Shown here: positions 38,400 to 49,715 of the stretch, piece after piece
Layout: each line of letters starts with the position of its first letter
Numbering within the stretch: position 1 is the first letter of the stretch
Origin: Cenococcum geophilum 1.58
Lineage: Eukaryota > Ascomycota > Dothideomycetes > Gloniales > Gloniaceae
NCBI GenBank assembly: GCA_001692895.1
Contig: KV748183.1
Span: 2,418,001-2,482,000, forward strand
Reading direction: 5' to 3'
DNA: 64,000 nt
Position numbers and translations under genes: made by a program
Notes under the pieces: model-generated
The model's database searches: none
What the model was told of the DNA's origin: nothing
The model's input: the letters and a program-made list of their open reading frames with translations, nothing else

Positions 38400-41141
38400 T
38401 TGACGTTTGTTAATATAAATACTCTATATATAGTAGAATCTAACGTATCTAATCCTACGGTTATAAAACGAGTAGTAGCTCTTATAGCTATATATATACT
38501 TAATATTTCTATACTATTACTTATCTAGCGCCTAATATATCCTTATAGAGTATTTCCAATTCTTCTCTTTTGGATTCTTATATATTTTATATATATTATC
38601 TACATATATAATCTATAATAGCGTATAGTATACTAGGTGCTTTAGGTTAACTTTTAACTTATCTTTATTTTTAAGTTTAAACCTCTGCCATATTAATCTA
38701 AACGTTATAACTTTATTTATAGGTACTAAAATATATTTCTTACTTCTCTAGTCCTCTAATTATTCTTCTAAATCCTTTAATATTATAATTAAGGCTCCTT
38801 TAATATAAGTTATAGCCTTCTCTATAATTAGGTGGTCCTAAATAACTTATTTATCTAACTATATATAGAAATCTTCCTACTTATTATTATATCGTTGTCT
38901 ATACTACTTTTAGTATAGCTATTAGAGTATATACGGCTTATCCGTAAGAAAGTATCTTCTTATTACTATATTATAATAGCCCTTTATATATTATTCTTTA
39001 AACCTAGTAAAGATTCCTAGATCCTCTTTATTTTCCAGTTTAGTAAGCTATTTAGCTCTTAGTATACCTGCCCTAAGCCTATTAGTAATTCTTTATACTA
39101 GTGCTCTATCCCTTATATAACTTATTATACTAAATCTCTTATCTAGTTTCTATTCTTACTATATAATAATTCTTTACCTAAATTCTTTTATAGTTTCTTT
39201 TAGTTCGCGTTTTATAAATAGATCCTTAAAGTCTTCTTACTTCTTAATTTTAGTATTAATATTTTAATCCTATTACTAAGCCTTACTCGCAATTTCTTTA
39301 ATAATCCTTATTCTATTGCTAAAATCTTAGTCCTATAAGATTCTTAATCCTAAGCTTACTTCTATCTTAAGCTTAGCTCTAGCCTTAGTCCTATTAGGCT
39401 TACTTAGTATTCTTATCTTATCTTAAAAGTCTTAAATCTTACTTATCTTATTTTAAGAATCTTATACCTTTAGGAAACTTTATCCTAAGCTTATTTATAT
39501 ATTACTAAACTAAGCTATTACTCTGCTCTATTAGTTATCGTCTATTATAGGTCCTTAAGCTTACCTTATTTTATCTTAAAAGTCTTAGTTATCTTATATC
39601 TTATCTTAAGAGTCTTAAGCTTTTAGCCTTTTACCTTTATTAAGTGCCAAAGTAGTTCACTATTTTACTTCTCTTACGTCTTATAAAGCAATAGATATTA
39701 TATCTAGTAGGGTCTTAATCCCTACTAATATTCCCTATTCTATAGTGGAATTATCCTCTACCTCTTATATAACATTTTTAAGGTCTATATATTCCTAGTA
39801 AACCGCCTTTATTACCTTATTATTATAAAATGTTTCGCCTTTATTAAATTTATTATCTTTAATATCCGATCTATAAACTAGTTTATTAGTTCCTTTATAT
39901 TCCGCTAAATATAGCTTTTATAGCTAATAGCTTACGCTATACTTAGCGTCCTTATAAATTTGGTATATATTATTATAACAAAACGCAAAACTTTTAATTA
40001 AATATTCTTTTATTCCTTATAGTATATTATTATCCCTTTATATATATATATTGTCTACTAATTTTATCCCTTTTACTATATAGTAACTCTAACTACTTTT
40101 ATAGTCTTTAATATAATAACCTTATTTCCCGCAATTTATATAAGCTCCCTTTTTAAACTATTTTTCTTATTATAGAGTCCGCCTAAACGTCTTCTACTAC
40201 TAAGATCCCTAGTTTAGCCTCTGCTCCTTAGATCTTTAATTACTTAATCTTTACCCTCTAGGTTTCTATAATTTCTTATTTTATCTTTTAGATTCTTTAG
40301 TACTACTTAGGTTTATTAGCTCTACGCTATACTATAGTTTTTAACTTAGCTTTAGTTGTTATATACTCTATACCTTATATAACTATAGAACTCTATTCTA
40401 ACCTCTTTTAGCCTATTCCCTTTAGTAAATCTAATTATTAATCTTAATCGCCTAATTTATTAAATTCCTTAGGGTTTCCGCATCTTCTATTAGGATAATT
40501 ACGTCCTAGACTTTAGCCTTAAGTCCTTACTTATACTATGCTATAAGCGCCCTATTATTTTACTTAACTTATATTACTAGCGTCTAGAACTACGTTATAT
40601 ACTTAATTACTAAAGTTTATTATATAATATCTTAGAGCTTTCTTTCTGCTATAGTTACTACCTCTAGATCTCTAAATATTTATATAAGTTGCTCTATAAA
40701 CCCTTTTTAACTTATAAATATAAACCATACCTCTTAATTAGTAGTTATTATTCTATTTACCTATATTTCCGTAAGGTAAGGTTTAAACTACTTAAGTGCT
40801 CTTCCTAATAGGAATAGTCCCGCGTATACTATTTAATCTATAAGTATTAGTAGCTTTACTCCTTCTTATATAACTTTAAAGTATATCTATATAAGGAATC
40901 CTTTAAGCTTTAACCTCTCTCCTAAGAACCTTTTAATTAATAGTAACTTAATCCTTACTATACTAACCCTATTAATCCTTTCTTCTAACGCTATATTATT
41001 TATTATTAACTAGTTAACTATCTCTTATAGTTGCCTAACTGTTATAGGTTGCTATAAGTTAGTATCTACTATACTAGTGTTACCTAACTTTAAAGTAGTT
41101 GCCGCCGTTAATAGTGTTATAGTAGCTGCTTTTAGCGGCAT
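38400..41141 (-). pseudogene. Gypsy-1 fragment F: gag with zinc knuckle
   Basis: The minus-strand ATG at 41,141-41,139 opens MPLKAATITLLTAATTLKLG, followed by a Gypsy gag body (ERFLGERLKLKGFLI, later VKIKYITQF-like). A CCHC zinc knuckle reads INCGKQGYYIKDY near 40,170-40,095 (original CxNCGKQGHYIKDC with His and Cys lost). Below about 39,700 the sequence becomes a low-complexity run (CTTATCTTAAAAGTCTTA variants, 39,280-39,640). The fragment ends where the LINE begins near 38,400. Confidence 0.75.
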
Positions 41142-41540
41142 GTTATTTAACTTTCTATATTTAATACTGTAACTAGGTAGTAATTATATAATGGAACCTT
41201 ATAATAGGGACTATAATAGGCTTATTAATAGGCTAGGTATATAGGTAATATAAATTAAAGTTAACAACGTAATAATAACTAGTGGAGTAGTTACCTAATA
41301 GATTAACTCTAATTATATTCTAAGAATTACTATAAGGAAGGAACTATCTAGGTAGGGACTAAGGGTCCTTAAATATATAACTATACTCCTATAAAATCCT
41401 TCTTATACGTAATATACGTATACTCTATTTACTTTATTACGGATTATATAGATCCTATAGATTATATAGATTACGTTACGTAACCTTAGTTACTATTCCT
41501 CGTTATATAGCTCTATCGGCTCCATCTTAGACCATGCTTA
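41142..41540 (-). mobile_element. Probable Gypsy-1 leader and 5' LTR
   Basis: This AT-rich non-coding stretch lies directly upstream of Gypsy-1 gag and ends where PiggyBac coding sequence begins. That is where a 5' LTR and primer-binding site are expected. The partner LTR would lie left of the window, so the repeat cannot be confirmed here. Confidence 0.4.
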
Positions 41541-41544
41541 TATT

Positions 41545-42800
41545 AACTAACTAGCTTTTTTTAACTCTTCTCTAAGTAGTTGTAATATTGTACTTAAAGC
41601 GTCTGTAATAATATAGCGCCATCCTATAACTAATAAGCGACTCTATCTACTAGGTAAGCATGTAGTTTAGCTTAATAATCTCTTTAGCAGCGTAAAGCTC
41701 TTTAAACGGCTATATAAACTTAGAATTGGGGTAGTAGGAATGGTTTAAATAATATATATATGTTAAAAGGAGCTAGAAGAGGAGGAATATAATATCTAAG
41801 AAGAGATAGTTAAGGTTAAGTAGCAAGCCCTAGAGCGGTTTAAGCTGTCTATAGCTTATACTAATCCTTTTAAGAAGTGTATAAAGATAAAATAGAAGGT
41901 GCCTATAGAGCCCTTTTTAGTATCGCTTTTAGACCTTAAGCTAAGCCATAATACCTAGATTCCATAGGGTACGCTCTATAGAGAGTTATTTAAGAGTTAC
42001 TAGGTAATGGAGTTTGCCCAAAAGGATGCTATAATAGTTTTATTTATATCTACAGTCTATAATAGTAGGTGTTTTCCTTAACACCGTGTTATAGAGCCGC
42101 TAATATTATATATTACTAGGTTAAACCTACTTTATAAAGCTTTAAAAATGGCCCTCTATAATAGCTATAGGCTATAAATAGACAGTTAAGATGTTTAGAA
42201 ATAAGCCTAGAGTAGAATTAGATATACTAGAGTTTATAAAGGAGTATAATTTATAGATATATAGCGTGGACATTACTAACTAGCTGCGGTTTTACTATAA
42301 TACTAAGAGAGTCTATAAGAAGATATAGAAACCGCTCTTCTCCTTCCTACTTAATACTATTATAGGTAACAGCTATTTACTCTCTATGTACAAGGCCCCG
42401 CTCGGTAAGAGAGGGCTTTAAGTAATATTATATCTATAGTTCCGTCGCGACCTTTGAGACGCTCTCCTCTACGCCTTTATTAGAGCCCGTAAGCCAATTT
42501 ATAGTAAGAAGAGGAAAGGGACAATGGATATAGTATAGCGCCCGGTTAAGAAACATTAGTATAAGAAACTGTGGAAGAAACAGGCCATCTGCTCTGGCTG
42601 TGTAGAGGTTAAGCGCGGGCCTAAAATACCACATACTGGCCTTTAAAAGCCACTGGCCGACTTATCTACGAACACTATAATAAAGAGGAGAGAGGATAGT
42701 ACAGGCTGGAAGCGCCGTGTGAGGCCTTTAAGGACGAGTTGGGGCTATTCTGTGTGTAATATTCCGTTCTGTATAAAGGGACTATATTAGAGTAAATATC
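41545..42800 (+). pseudogene. PiggyBac-type transposase relic (DDE_Tnp_1_7)
   Basis: The plus strand reads KHVV*LNNLFSSVKLFKRLY (ancestral Asp to Asn), then LRIGVVGMV, the cysteine-to-tyrosine-type G-rich turn of PiggyBac. Further on comes YSVDITN*LRFYYNTKRVY followed by KPLFSFLLNTIIGNSYLL, the hallmark C-terminal catalytic and structural region. Cys-pair remnants follow (CSGCVEV, then CNIPFC near 42,750). The N-terminal part is missing, and coding starts abruptly beside the presumed Gypsy-1 LTR. RIP is milder here than further left. No TTAA target duplication or TIR could be assigned. Confidence 0.75.
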
Positions 42801-43497
42801 TGGCCAAGCTTAACACTAAGGACTAGCTCTATAGATAGATATATATATATTAATCACGAATTCGAATAACCTTAGGTCGCTGTAGCTCTTGTCACGGCCA
42901 CTGGAACAAGAGCCTCCTATTGGCTAGAGCCTTATCGATAACAAGGCGCCAGAAACAACGGGTTAAGGGATATAGTCATAATCACTCTTTTTGAGCGATC
43001 GTATTGATTATGTGCATCCCCTGGCCGACTCTAGTTATCTGGTAAGTAGAAGAGGTGCAATCTTGGTTCAGCACTGCTACTTTTGGTAATAGGGAGGCTG
43101 TTTGGGGCGAGAGGAAAGGCGTAAGGTGCGGGGAAGTCAGGAGTGGAAGATTGATACCGCAGTGATAAATTTTGATCGGGTCAGAATCCTATATTATACT
43201 CACCGATCATTCTCATTAGGTTTCTCGACACTTAGGCTAGACATGCATCTTTTGACCGTGTTGAAATCTCTAATGATGTCAAAAGAGTGAACAAAGCCGT
43301 CGGTTGAGAGGTTAAGACAAGAAAAATATTTGGTCGGTATGGTGAGTGCGTGATTAAGTTAAGCCACCCACCAACGCCGAAAGCGGCTAGTGACCTCTCG
43401 TTTGCAGCCGCACACACATGCGAAATTCCTTGCCTACAACGACATTCCACACCACAACCAACCTCTCACGTCTTCACAGTCGACATAGACATTCACG
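42801..43497. other. Boundary between AT-rich block and gene space; RPL39 upstream region
   Basis: Composition changes within about 100 bp near 42,850 from TpA-saturated to normal. I see no coding sequence. Pyrimidine-rich stretches and the ACACCACAACCAACC segment just before the ATG (about 43,448-43,470) are typical of fungal ribosomal-protein leaders; that is inference from style only. Confidence 0.6.
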
Positions 43498-43852
43498 ATG
43501 CCGGTATGTCTTGTTACTCCTAGTATAATCTCACGAGGAGCAGGATGTTGTACTGACTCAGACCGCAGAGCCACAAGTCATTCCGAACCAAGCAAAAGCT
43601 TGCGAGAGCGCAGAAGCAGAACCGCCCAATTCCTCAGTGGATCAGGCTGCGAACGGGCAATACCATCAGGTGCGACATAACCCAGCCACCTAGCTTACCA
43701 CTACACAATGGATTTGCGATTACCGAAGGCAGCTGAATATGCACTCTTCTCCGCAAACAGCTCGAAGGCGGTTTTACACAGAACCTGACATTGAATTCTT
43801 TAGATACAACGCTAAGAGGCGACATTGGCGCAAGACCCGCATCGGCATCTAG
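43498..43852 (+). CDS. RPL39: 60S ribosomal protein L39 (eL39)
   Basis: eL39 is a small basic protein of the large ribosomal subunit that lines the exit tunnel. Three exons, 43498-43503, 43569-43669 and 43804-43852, join to 51 codons plus TAG, exactly the usual eL39 length. The first exon is only ATG-CCG. Intron 1 (GTATGT...CCGCAG, 65 bp) has a CTGAC branch site at 43,553; intron 2 (GTGCGA...CTTTAG, 134 bp) has CTGAC at 43,786. Recognisable parts are [20 protein letters not shown], then [15 protein letters not shown] and [15 protein letters not shown]. Because the exons are so short, simple frame searches miss it. It lies about 0.7 kb from the transposon block and converges on NTA1. Confidence 0.97.
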
Positions 43853-44255
43853 ATCATTTGCTCTCTTCTCAATTTCGGTCTCTTACAAAGTCAAATGGTA
43901 TGGAAATGAACTTCATGGCGGGCGAGTGGTCACGGAGCTGGGTTGTAGCGGAGAAAAAGGCGTGAGAGTGGAGCGGAGACAGTGGATGGAAGGCATTTTC
44001 TTCGGGCACACTAGCGCTTGGGCTGAATCGGATTGTACGCAGTGAACAAAACACTTGCCGATCCACACGATGAGCTGCTGCAACATAGTGTAATGTAAGG
44101 CACGAATAAGTTGTGATTGGAATTGGGAATACCATGGCTGTGGGTACTGGTATGACCTGATGCAAATGATGGGAATCTTCAAGGTGCCACAACGCCTGGA
44201 AAATTTTACTCCACAAGCCACTATACAGCAATTCCTTCCCGACAGTCCTAGCTCC

Positions 44256-45258
44256 TTAGCCCTCCGCCCTCACCATAAATCTCGGTCGCTGTGAACATTA
44301 GTCAACCTTTAGAATAGCCGGTATGGACTTTGAAACGACAACTTACCTCATTTAAATCCACAACCAAGCATCTTTCTTCCGCCCTCCCTGCAGTCTCATA
44401 AAGACTCACCCCACCCCCTTCAATCCTCAATACAGTACTACTGCCCGCATAGCAAACTTCACCCTCCATCCCAGACCTATTTGCTAACACTACGATCACC
44501 GGCCCCTTACCATCTCGTCCAGCCCTCTCCACCAGTGGCCGGAACCGCTCTACCCAATACGCGAGTGTCGTCGTATCAGGCTCATAGCAGTTCTGCGCCA
44601 GTTCATCGGGCTCAAGACGACTAATCCAGGCCATTGACACGCATACAATAGGCGAGTTAGCAGCCAGCGCGGTATTGGCAAATTCGTAGTCCGTCCACGA
44701 CGCAAGGAATCTGTACGGATTGATATCCATGCAGATCCCCAGTGTCACATTGCCTAGCGTACCGAGCTGTCCGCTGAAGAACTTTGAAGGGCCTTCGGAG
44801 GCCCATGTCTCGTCCGTGTAGTACAGAAACGTTTTCCGGTAATTGGCTAGGATTTGGCCGGTGGGTGAGACGGTGACGGTCGAGTTGAAGTGCTGCGGTG
44901 GCTCATTGGGGTTGCTGGGACGGGCGATTTCTGGATAGCCGACTGTGACAGTGCATGAGAAACGAGCGGCAGTGCGGATGGCCCAGGAAGTACTGGGGCC
45001 GGCTGCGGTAGGCTCCAGGAAAGGGGCTATGGAGGTGAAAGATTGGAAATTGTAGCCTATAAACAAGTCAGCTCAAATGCAAAAAGATTGACAGGGCGAG
45101 CCCAATGGTCATAATATACCTGTAAAGGCGAGCTCAGGTAGAACAAGCCAGTCCAAATTCGGAGGCAGGTTTGATATAGCGATGACATCGTCTGCCCTTT
45201 TCATATTCCTGTCGAACTGGCCCACTTCTGGGGCAAATTGTAGACATGCAATTTTCAT
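44256..45258 (-). CDS. NTA1: Protein N-terminal asparagine/glutamine amidase (Nta1-like)
   Basis: This nitrilase-superfamily enzyme deamidates N-terminal Asn or Gln to Asp or Glu, feeding the Arg/N-degron pathway. Exons are 45258-45120, 45056-44347 and 44288-44256, giving 293 residues. The catalytic triad is visible: Glu42 in LPELAF, Lys121 in NYRKTFLY and Cys155 in GICMDINPYRF, the last being a strong Nta1 signature. I chose the ATG before KIACLQFAPEVGQ because family members start at this strand; an in-frame Met 11 codons upstream adds an atypical tail. Exon 3 (ending RAEG) is inferred from a strong GTAAGT donor and TTCACAG acceptor; without it the frame reads on to a stop at 44302. It is divergent from COQ8 (458-bp spacer). 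Confidence 0.92.
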
Positions 45259-45716
45259 ATTGGGAGCTCGTTGAATAAATAGAAGAATCACGAATGGAAC
45301 GAGCGGAAAGATAGAGTTTGAAAGAAAATGAGATGTCTCTCATATAGAATACCTGAGCACGTACGTGATTGAAGCTTGAAAGCTGATAACAGGGGTTGAA
45401 GCAAACTTTAACGCAGAAAGTTTAGATCAAAAAGAAGCCATGATATGATACAGTACTAATAATCAAATCCGACAGCTGTGAGGTCTAAGAAAATATGAGA
45501 TTTCGACTTACCAGGGAAGATAACGAAAGGTGGGTTAAGGATCAAATAAGGATGTCTATTCGCGATCACGTGTGCCAACAATATCGTGGCTGTGACGATG
45601 CTGAGGCTTTCGTATTAAGCTACTGTCCACCAGCGCCCGCCATTGTCCTCAATTCTTGATGCTTATACATAACCTACGATGAGAAATCGTATATTATAGC
45701 CATTGGCTTAACCTTA
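45259..45716. other. Shared upstream region of NTA1 and COQ8
   Basis: These 458 bp separate two divergently transcribed genes, so both promoters must lie here or overlap it. No open reading frame is credible. No specific regulatory site can be named with confidence. Confidence 0.6.
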
Positions 45717-48479
45717 ATGGCAGGAAGGCGGCTTATCGACGCCGCAAAACTCTTTGACGCCTCGCGCTCCGTCGCTAAACAACACATCATTCTTCGGTCG
45801 CAGCAGCTAGATGTCTATAGCAAAACCTCAACTCTCGCTAAGACAGTCAAAAACCAGACAGATCGTGTCACTCTGACTGCGAAAGCGGCGGTTGCGCTAG
45901 CCGAACGATTTAATGGATCTCCATTGTATACTAGGTCGGCGGGGAAGGAACAAACATCGAGGAGTCAAGATGAACCTATACCGAGTAAAGAGACAGTTAA
46001 TAGTGAAGACACATATGGAAGGGTGAAGGTAGGCCTAGAACAGGATCATCATTATGATCGCTCTGAGCAGAATGCGCAGACAGAACCTTCATTTGATGAA
46101 GAGCTTGGCATCAAGCAAGAGAAGTCAAGACGACAGTCGCTACCTGATGGGACCATACCACCTCCTGGAACGATACTAGAGTCGACAAAGGAGCCATTGG
46201 CTCAAGAACGGCGGAGCATGGGCCAGGATGAAGGCGATGGCATAAAGCCAGTAGCCTCTAGAGCTTCGGCAATACCCACGCCGTCAAAAGCTTCAGAATT
46301 TTCTCCCGAAGAAGCAAGACGGCTGCAGCGACAGGCTGAGTCCCAGATACCTTCTATAGCGGCAGAACCTCAGCCGTCAGCACCACAACCTAAGGCAGAG
46401 AAACTCTCTGAGAGACGCGACAGATATGTATTCTATACTCGATCTACAAATGCAAAGCCGGAGTACTCATCGTTGCCTCGAGCGAAGATACCAAAGAACA
46501 CTGAAGGCAAACAAGGGAGCGATGAACACGTCGAGAATGGTCAAATTAATCCGGATGTCTTCTATTCCACACCAGAAGCTGGCCAGGGATCACGCCAAAA
46601 GGAGCAGATGCCGCATCAAGCAACTATTCCAGGACAGGAGCAAGTTCCCAAAGGCATCAACACAGACGTTTTCCGTACAGCTAGAGTAGCCCGGATGCTA
46701 GGTGGAAACCCCTACAAGGATAAAACACGTCTTGATTTGAAGGGTGCTGGTAGGACTCCCATTGACCACACCGAGCTTGCCGCACGTAAGAACCAGGATA
46801 CCTTCAATGTTCTCCAGACAGCAGCAACCACTCCAGCGAAGCCGGAACAAATAGTATGGGAAGGACATCAAGAAACACCGTCTGCAGAGAATGAAATACG
46901 GGATTTTGTTTCGGATCTAGCTAAGGATGTCAAAGCCACCTCTGAACCTCTTTCAGCAGTAGGTTACAGCTTGCCAGATCCTATAGCGAGCAAAGCATGC
47001 TGATATGCTGACAGTTTCGACGTAGACACCCCCAGGATTAGGTCCATTCCCACAAAAGACACCTTACGAATTGCGTGAGTCTCGAGTGCCCGCTTCTCGT
47101 TTTAGCAGACTTTGGCAGTATGGTGGTCTAGCAACCAGCATAGCCTTTGGCGCCGTTGGGGAGAGTCTCCGTCGCGTTACCGGAAGTGCTGCATCAACTG
47201 GGGGCTCCTTAATGCTAAGTCCTGGGAACATGGAAATTCTGGTTGCAAAGCTTTCCCGGATGCGTGGAGCCGCTCTGAAATTGGGCCAAATGATCTCATT
47301 TCAAGGTCAGTCTATCAATTATTATATTGTCTTTCCACGTACTAACTTACTACAGATCTCAAAATGCTACCTCCGCCAATCCACGAAGTGCTGCAGCGGG
47401 TCCAAGATAGCGCAGATTACATGCCGGCATCCCAACGCAACAAAGTCCTTTCTGCCAATCTCGGTGCAGACTGGCGCGATCTCTTTACATTGTTCGAAGA
47501 AGTCCCTATCGCGGCCGCTTCCATCGGCCAAGTCCACAAGGCTGTCCTTCGTTCTAATGGCCAGCCTGTTGCAGTAAAAGTCCAGTATCCCGGCGTCGCC
47601 AACTCCATTGACTCTGATCTCAACAACCTCTCCATTCTCCTCACTGCCTCTCGCCTTCTCCCGAAAGGCCTGTATCTCGACAAAACCATTGCAAATGCCC
47701 GGACCGAACTTGGCTGGGAATGCGACTATCTCCGTGAAGCAGAGTGCCAAGAGCGCTTCCGTTCTCTCCTTGCTGACGACACGGCAGTTTTCACCGTACC
47801 CATAATATTCCCGGAAGCATCTGGGAAGGAAGTCCTAACAGCAGAGCTGATGGGAGGCATTGGCGTCACCAAGCTCCCCTCTCTAGATCAAGCCCAACGC
47901 GACTGGATTGGCATGCAAATCCTACGGCTCTGCCTCCGCGAAATCGCAGAGTTCAAGTTCATGCAGACGGATCCGAACTGGACCAATTTTCTGTATAACG
48001 AGAAACAGCACAAAATCGAGCTCTTGGACTTCGGCGCAAGCAGGGATTATCCGGACGAGTTCATTGACCCGTACATGAGGGTTTTGGTCGCCGCGGTGAA
48101 GAACGACCGTCGGGCCATCGGCGATCTTTCCATCCAGCTCGGGTACCTTACTGGCGCGGAGAGCAAGAGTATGCTGGAAGCGCACATCCAGTCCGTGCTT
48201 ACGCTTGCCGAGCCGTTCAAGGAGTCAGGGCCGCTGGTATATGACTTTAGAGACCAGACCATTACGGATAGAGTCCGTGGATTGATTCCAGTGATGGTGA
48301 AAGAGAGATTGGCACCGCCGCCGGAGGAGACGTATAGTCTGCATCGGAAATTAAGCGGTGCGTTTTTGATGTGTGCGCGGTTGGGGAGCAGAGTACCCTG
48401 CAGGGAACTCTTTGAAAGCGCGGTGGAGAGGTATAGGAGAAAAGGGAAAATGGGTGGTGGCAAGGCTTGGGAAGGATAG
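45717..48479 (+). CDS. COQ8: Atypical kinase COQ8/ADCK3 (ABC1/UbiB family), mitochondrial
   Basis: COQ8 is an atypical kinase/ATPase that supports coenzyme Q synthesis in mitochondria. Exons are 45717-46958, 47026-47305 and 47356-48479 (introns 67 and 50 bp), giving 881 residues. Family motifs are in order: KxGQ (KLGQ, residues 499-502), the Ala-rich loop AAASIGQVH near 560, the VAVK lysine near 582, QTDPNWTNFLYN near 711-722 and DFG at 732-734. The first 410 residues carry a basic, amphipathic-looking N-terminus (MAGRRLIDAAKLF), fitting mitochondrial targeting, then a long low-complexity Gln/Glu/Lys/Pro-rich linker. Yeast Coq8 is about 500 residues, so the linker accounts for the extra length. 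Intron 1 has CTGAC at about 47,007 and restores the frame into LRESRVPASRFSRLW. Confidence 0.95.
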
Positions 48480-49433
48480 AGCTTTTTTGGCGCACGTCAA
48501 TGTATTATATATGTACAGCTAAATCTCGCCATGTGGAATAGCCTAGATGTAAGAAAGGAATACTGCTAAGATCTAATTCTTCGCACACATATCATCGGAA
48601 CGTTCAAATACGGACTCTTCTCACCCATTAGCAGTACATCCTACACTACACCTTTCGCCCATACCTCTTTATTTAGCGTCAAATTGACACAAACTCTAAC
48701 TGGGTCGTCCTCTTCTTCCAGAAAGCATAGCCCTCCCCGCAATGCTTTCACTCATTATGACTGCGTTAACGATATCATATGGAATGACTGGCATACTGTG
48801 GAAATGTGGCCTTGGCACGGGATAATTCATTGGGCTATGAATCGCATTTTTCTCCGGGGAGCTGACAGCGCATATCATTGGGAGGCCACATATAAGACAT
48901 TCTTCGGCCTTGAGGCAAACTGAAACATACAAATTCAAGTTATAGTACCATATAGATATATCCTTCTAGTAATTGTAGAGTAGTTACATAGGATAAATCA
49001 ACTGACGGAGCATCGCATACCGAAGTGGAGATATGGATGCGCGACCCTCACCCGACGTGAATCTCCATAGAAGCAAAATGTTTGGGTTAACTACAAATTG
49101 AACATTTAGACTTTTTCTACAAAAGGGATCGGATTTTATGGGTATCACAAGACTCCATCCATCTTCTTGCACCAAATGGAACGTGATTTACGGGCTACTG
49201 TCCTTAGCCGATCTCCCTCCGGGTATCAAGCGTTCCCCTACGCAAGCACTCCTTCTCTCATTATATGTAGGTAGATTTGAACATATCGAACTCGAGAACT
49301 GAATACTGTTGCCGGAAAGGATCCTACGGAGAAAGGCAGTCAGTATTTATCCACTAGTTCTTCGATAAGTACAATAAAAATAATGACTAACCAGCACTAC
49401 GACTTTCTCTCAACCCTTCCATTGTCCAACGGT
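48480..49433. other. Intergenic, no gene seen
   Basis: This region lies between the ends of COQ8 (+) and the small protein (-), so it carries two 3' regions. Short overlapping frames on both strands at 48,684-48,938 have no recognisable domain or splice logic. No repeats or RNA genes were noticed. Confidence 0.6.
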
Positions 49434-49715
49434 CTATGCCTGAACAGCTGTAGCGGGAGTGGCAGCGGGAGCTTCGATAGGAGCACCCCCACTCTCTGCA
49501 GGGGCACCATCGGTAGGAGCAGTACCATCAGCATGGGCAGCACCAGCCTTTGCCTTAGCTTCCTTCTGCTTCTTGCCAGTAACCTTTTTCACCCAAGCGC
49601 CGAGCTGCTTGCTGATGGAACCAAAGCCCATCTTCTTTGCAGTCATCTCGGCCGCAGCGCCAGACTGCTCGGCAGCGGCCTCTTGGGTGGTGATCTCTTC
49701 TTTGGTCGTAGACAT
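49434..49715 (-). CDS. Small Ala/Lys-rich protein, unknown function
   Basis: This is a single-exon frame of 93 residues starting MSTTKEEITTQEAAAE. The middle (about residues 25-60) is a basic, possibly amphipathic segment (KKMGFGSISKQLGAWVKKV, then TGKKQKEAKAKAG). The last third is low-complexity Ala/Pro/Gly/Thr. There is no signal peptide, membrane span or catalytic motif. The third codon positions are C/G-rich as in neighbouring real genes, which supports coding. I do not recognise a family. A frame on the opposite strand is its shadow. Confidence 0.6.
   Translation of the reverse strand: MSTTKEEITTQEAAAEQSGAAAEMTAKKMGFGSISKQLGAWVKKVTGKKQKEAKAKAGAAHADGTAPTDGAPAESGGAPIEAPAATPATAVQA

Larger units (their letters stand above)
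32925..38400 (-). mobile_element. LINE (Tad1/I-like non-LTR retrotransposon), RIP-inactivated
   Basis: On the minus strand, from the right: a GC-richer 5' leader (about 38,400-38,140), an ORF1-like region with Cys/His clusters (about 38,100-36,600), then ORF2 with endonuclease, reverse transcriptase and a C-terminal region. No LTR is present. It splits Gypsy-1 gag from the gag-protease linker. I could not define a target-site duplication or a poly-A tail, so both boundaries are approximate. Isolated Ns near 33,823-33,885 and 36,100-36,141 indicate weak consensus. Confidence 0.8.

Noticed and set aside
43869-44231. Minus-strand frames of 102 and 120 codons between RPL39 and NTA1
   Set aside because: They overlap each other and a plus-strand frame, show no domain, and lie in the 3' regions of two firmly identified convergent genes.
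48684-48938. Overlapping 79- and 80-codon frames on opposite strands
   Set aside because: No motif, no splice extension and mutual overlap; more likely chance frames in an intergenic spacer.
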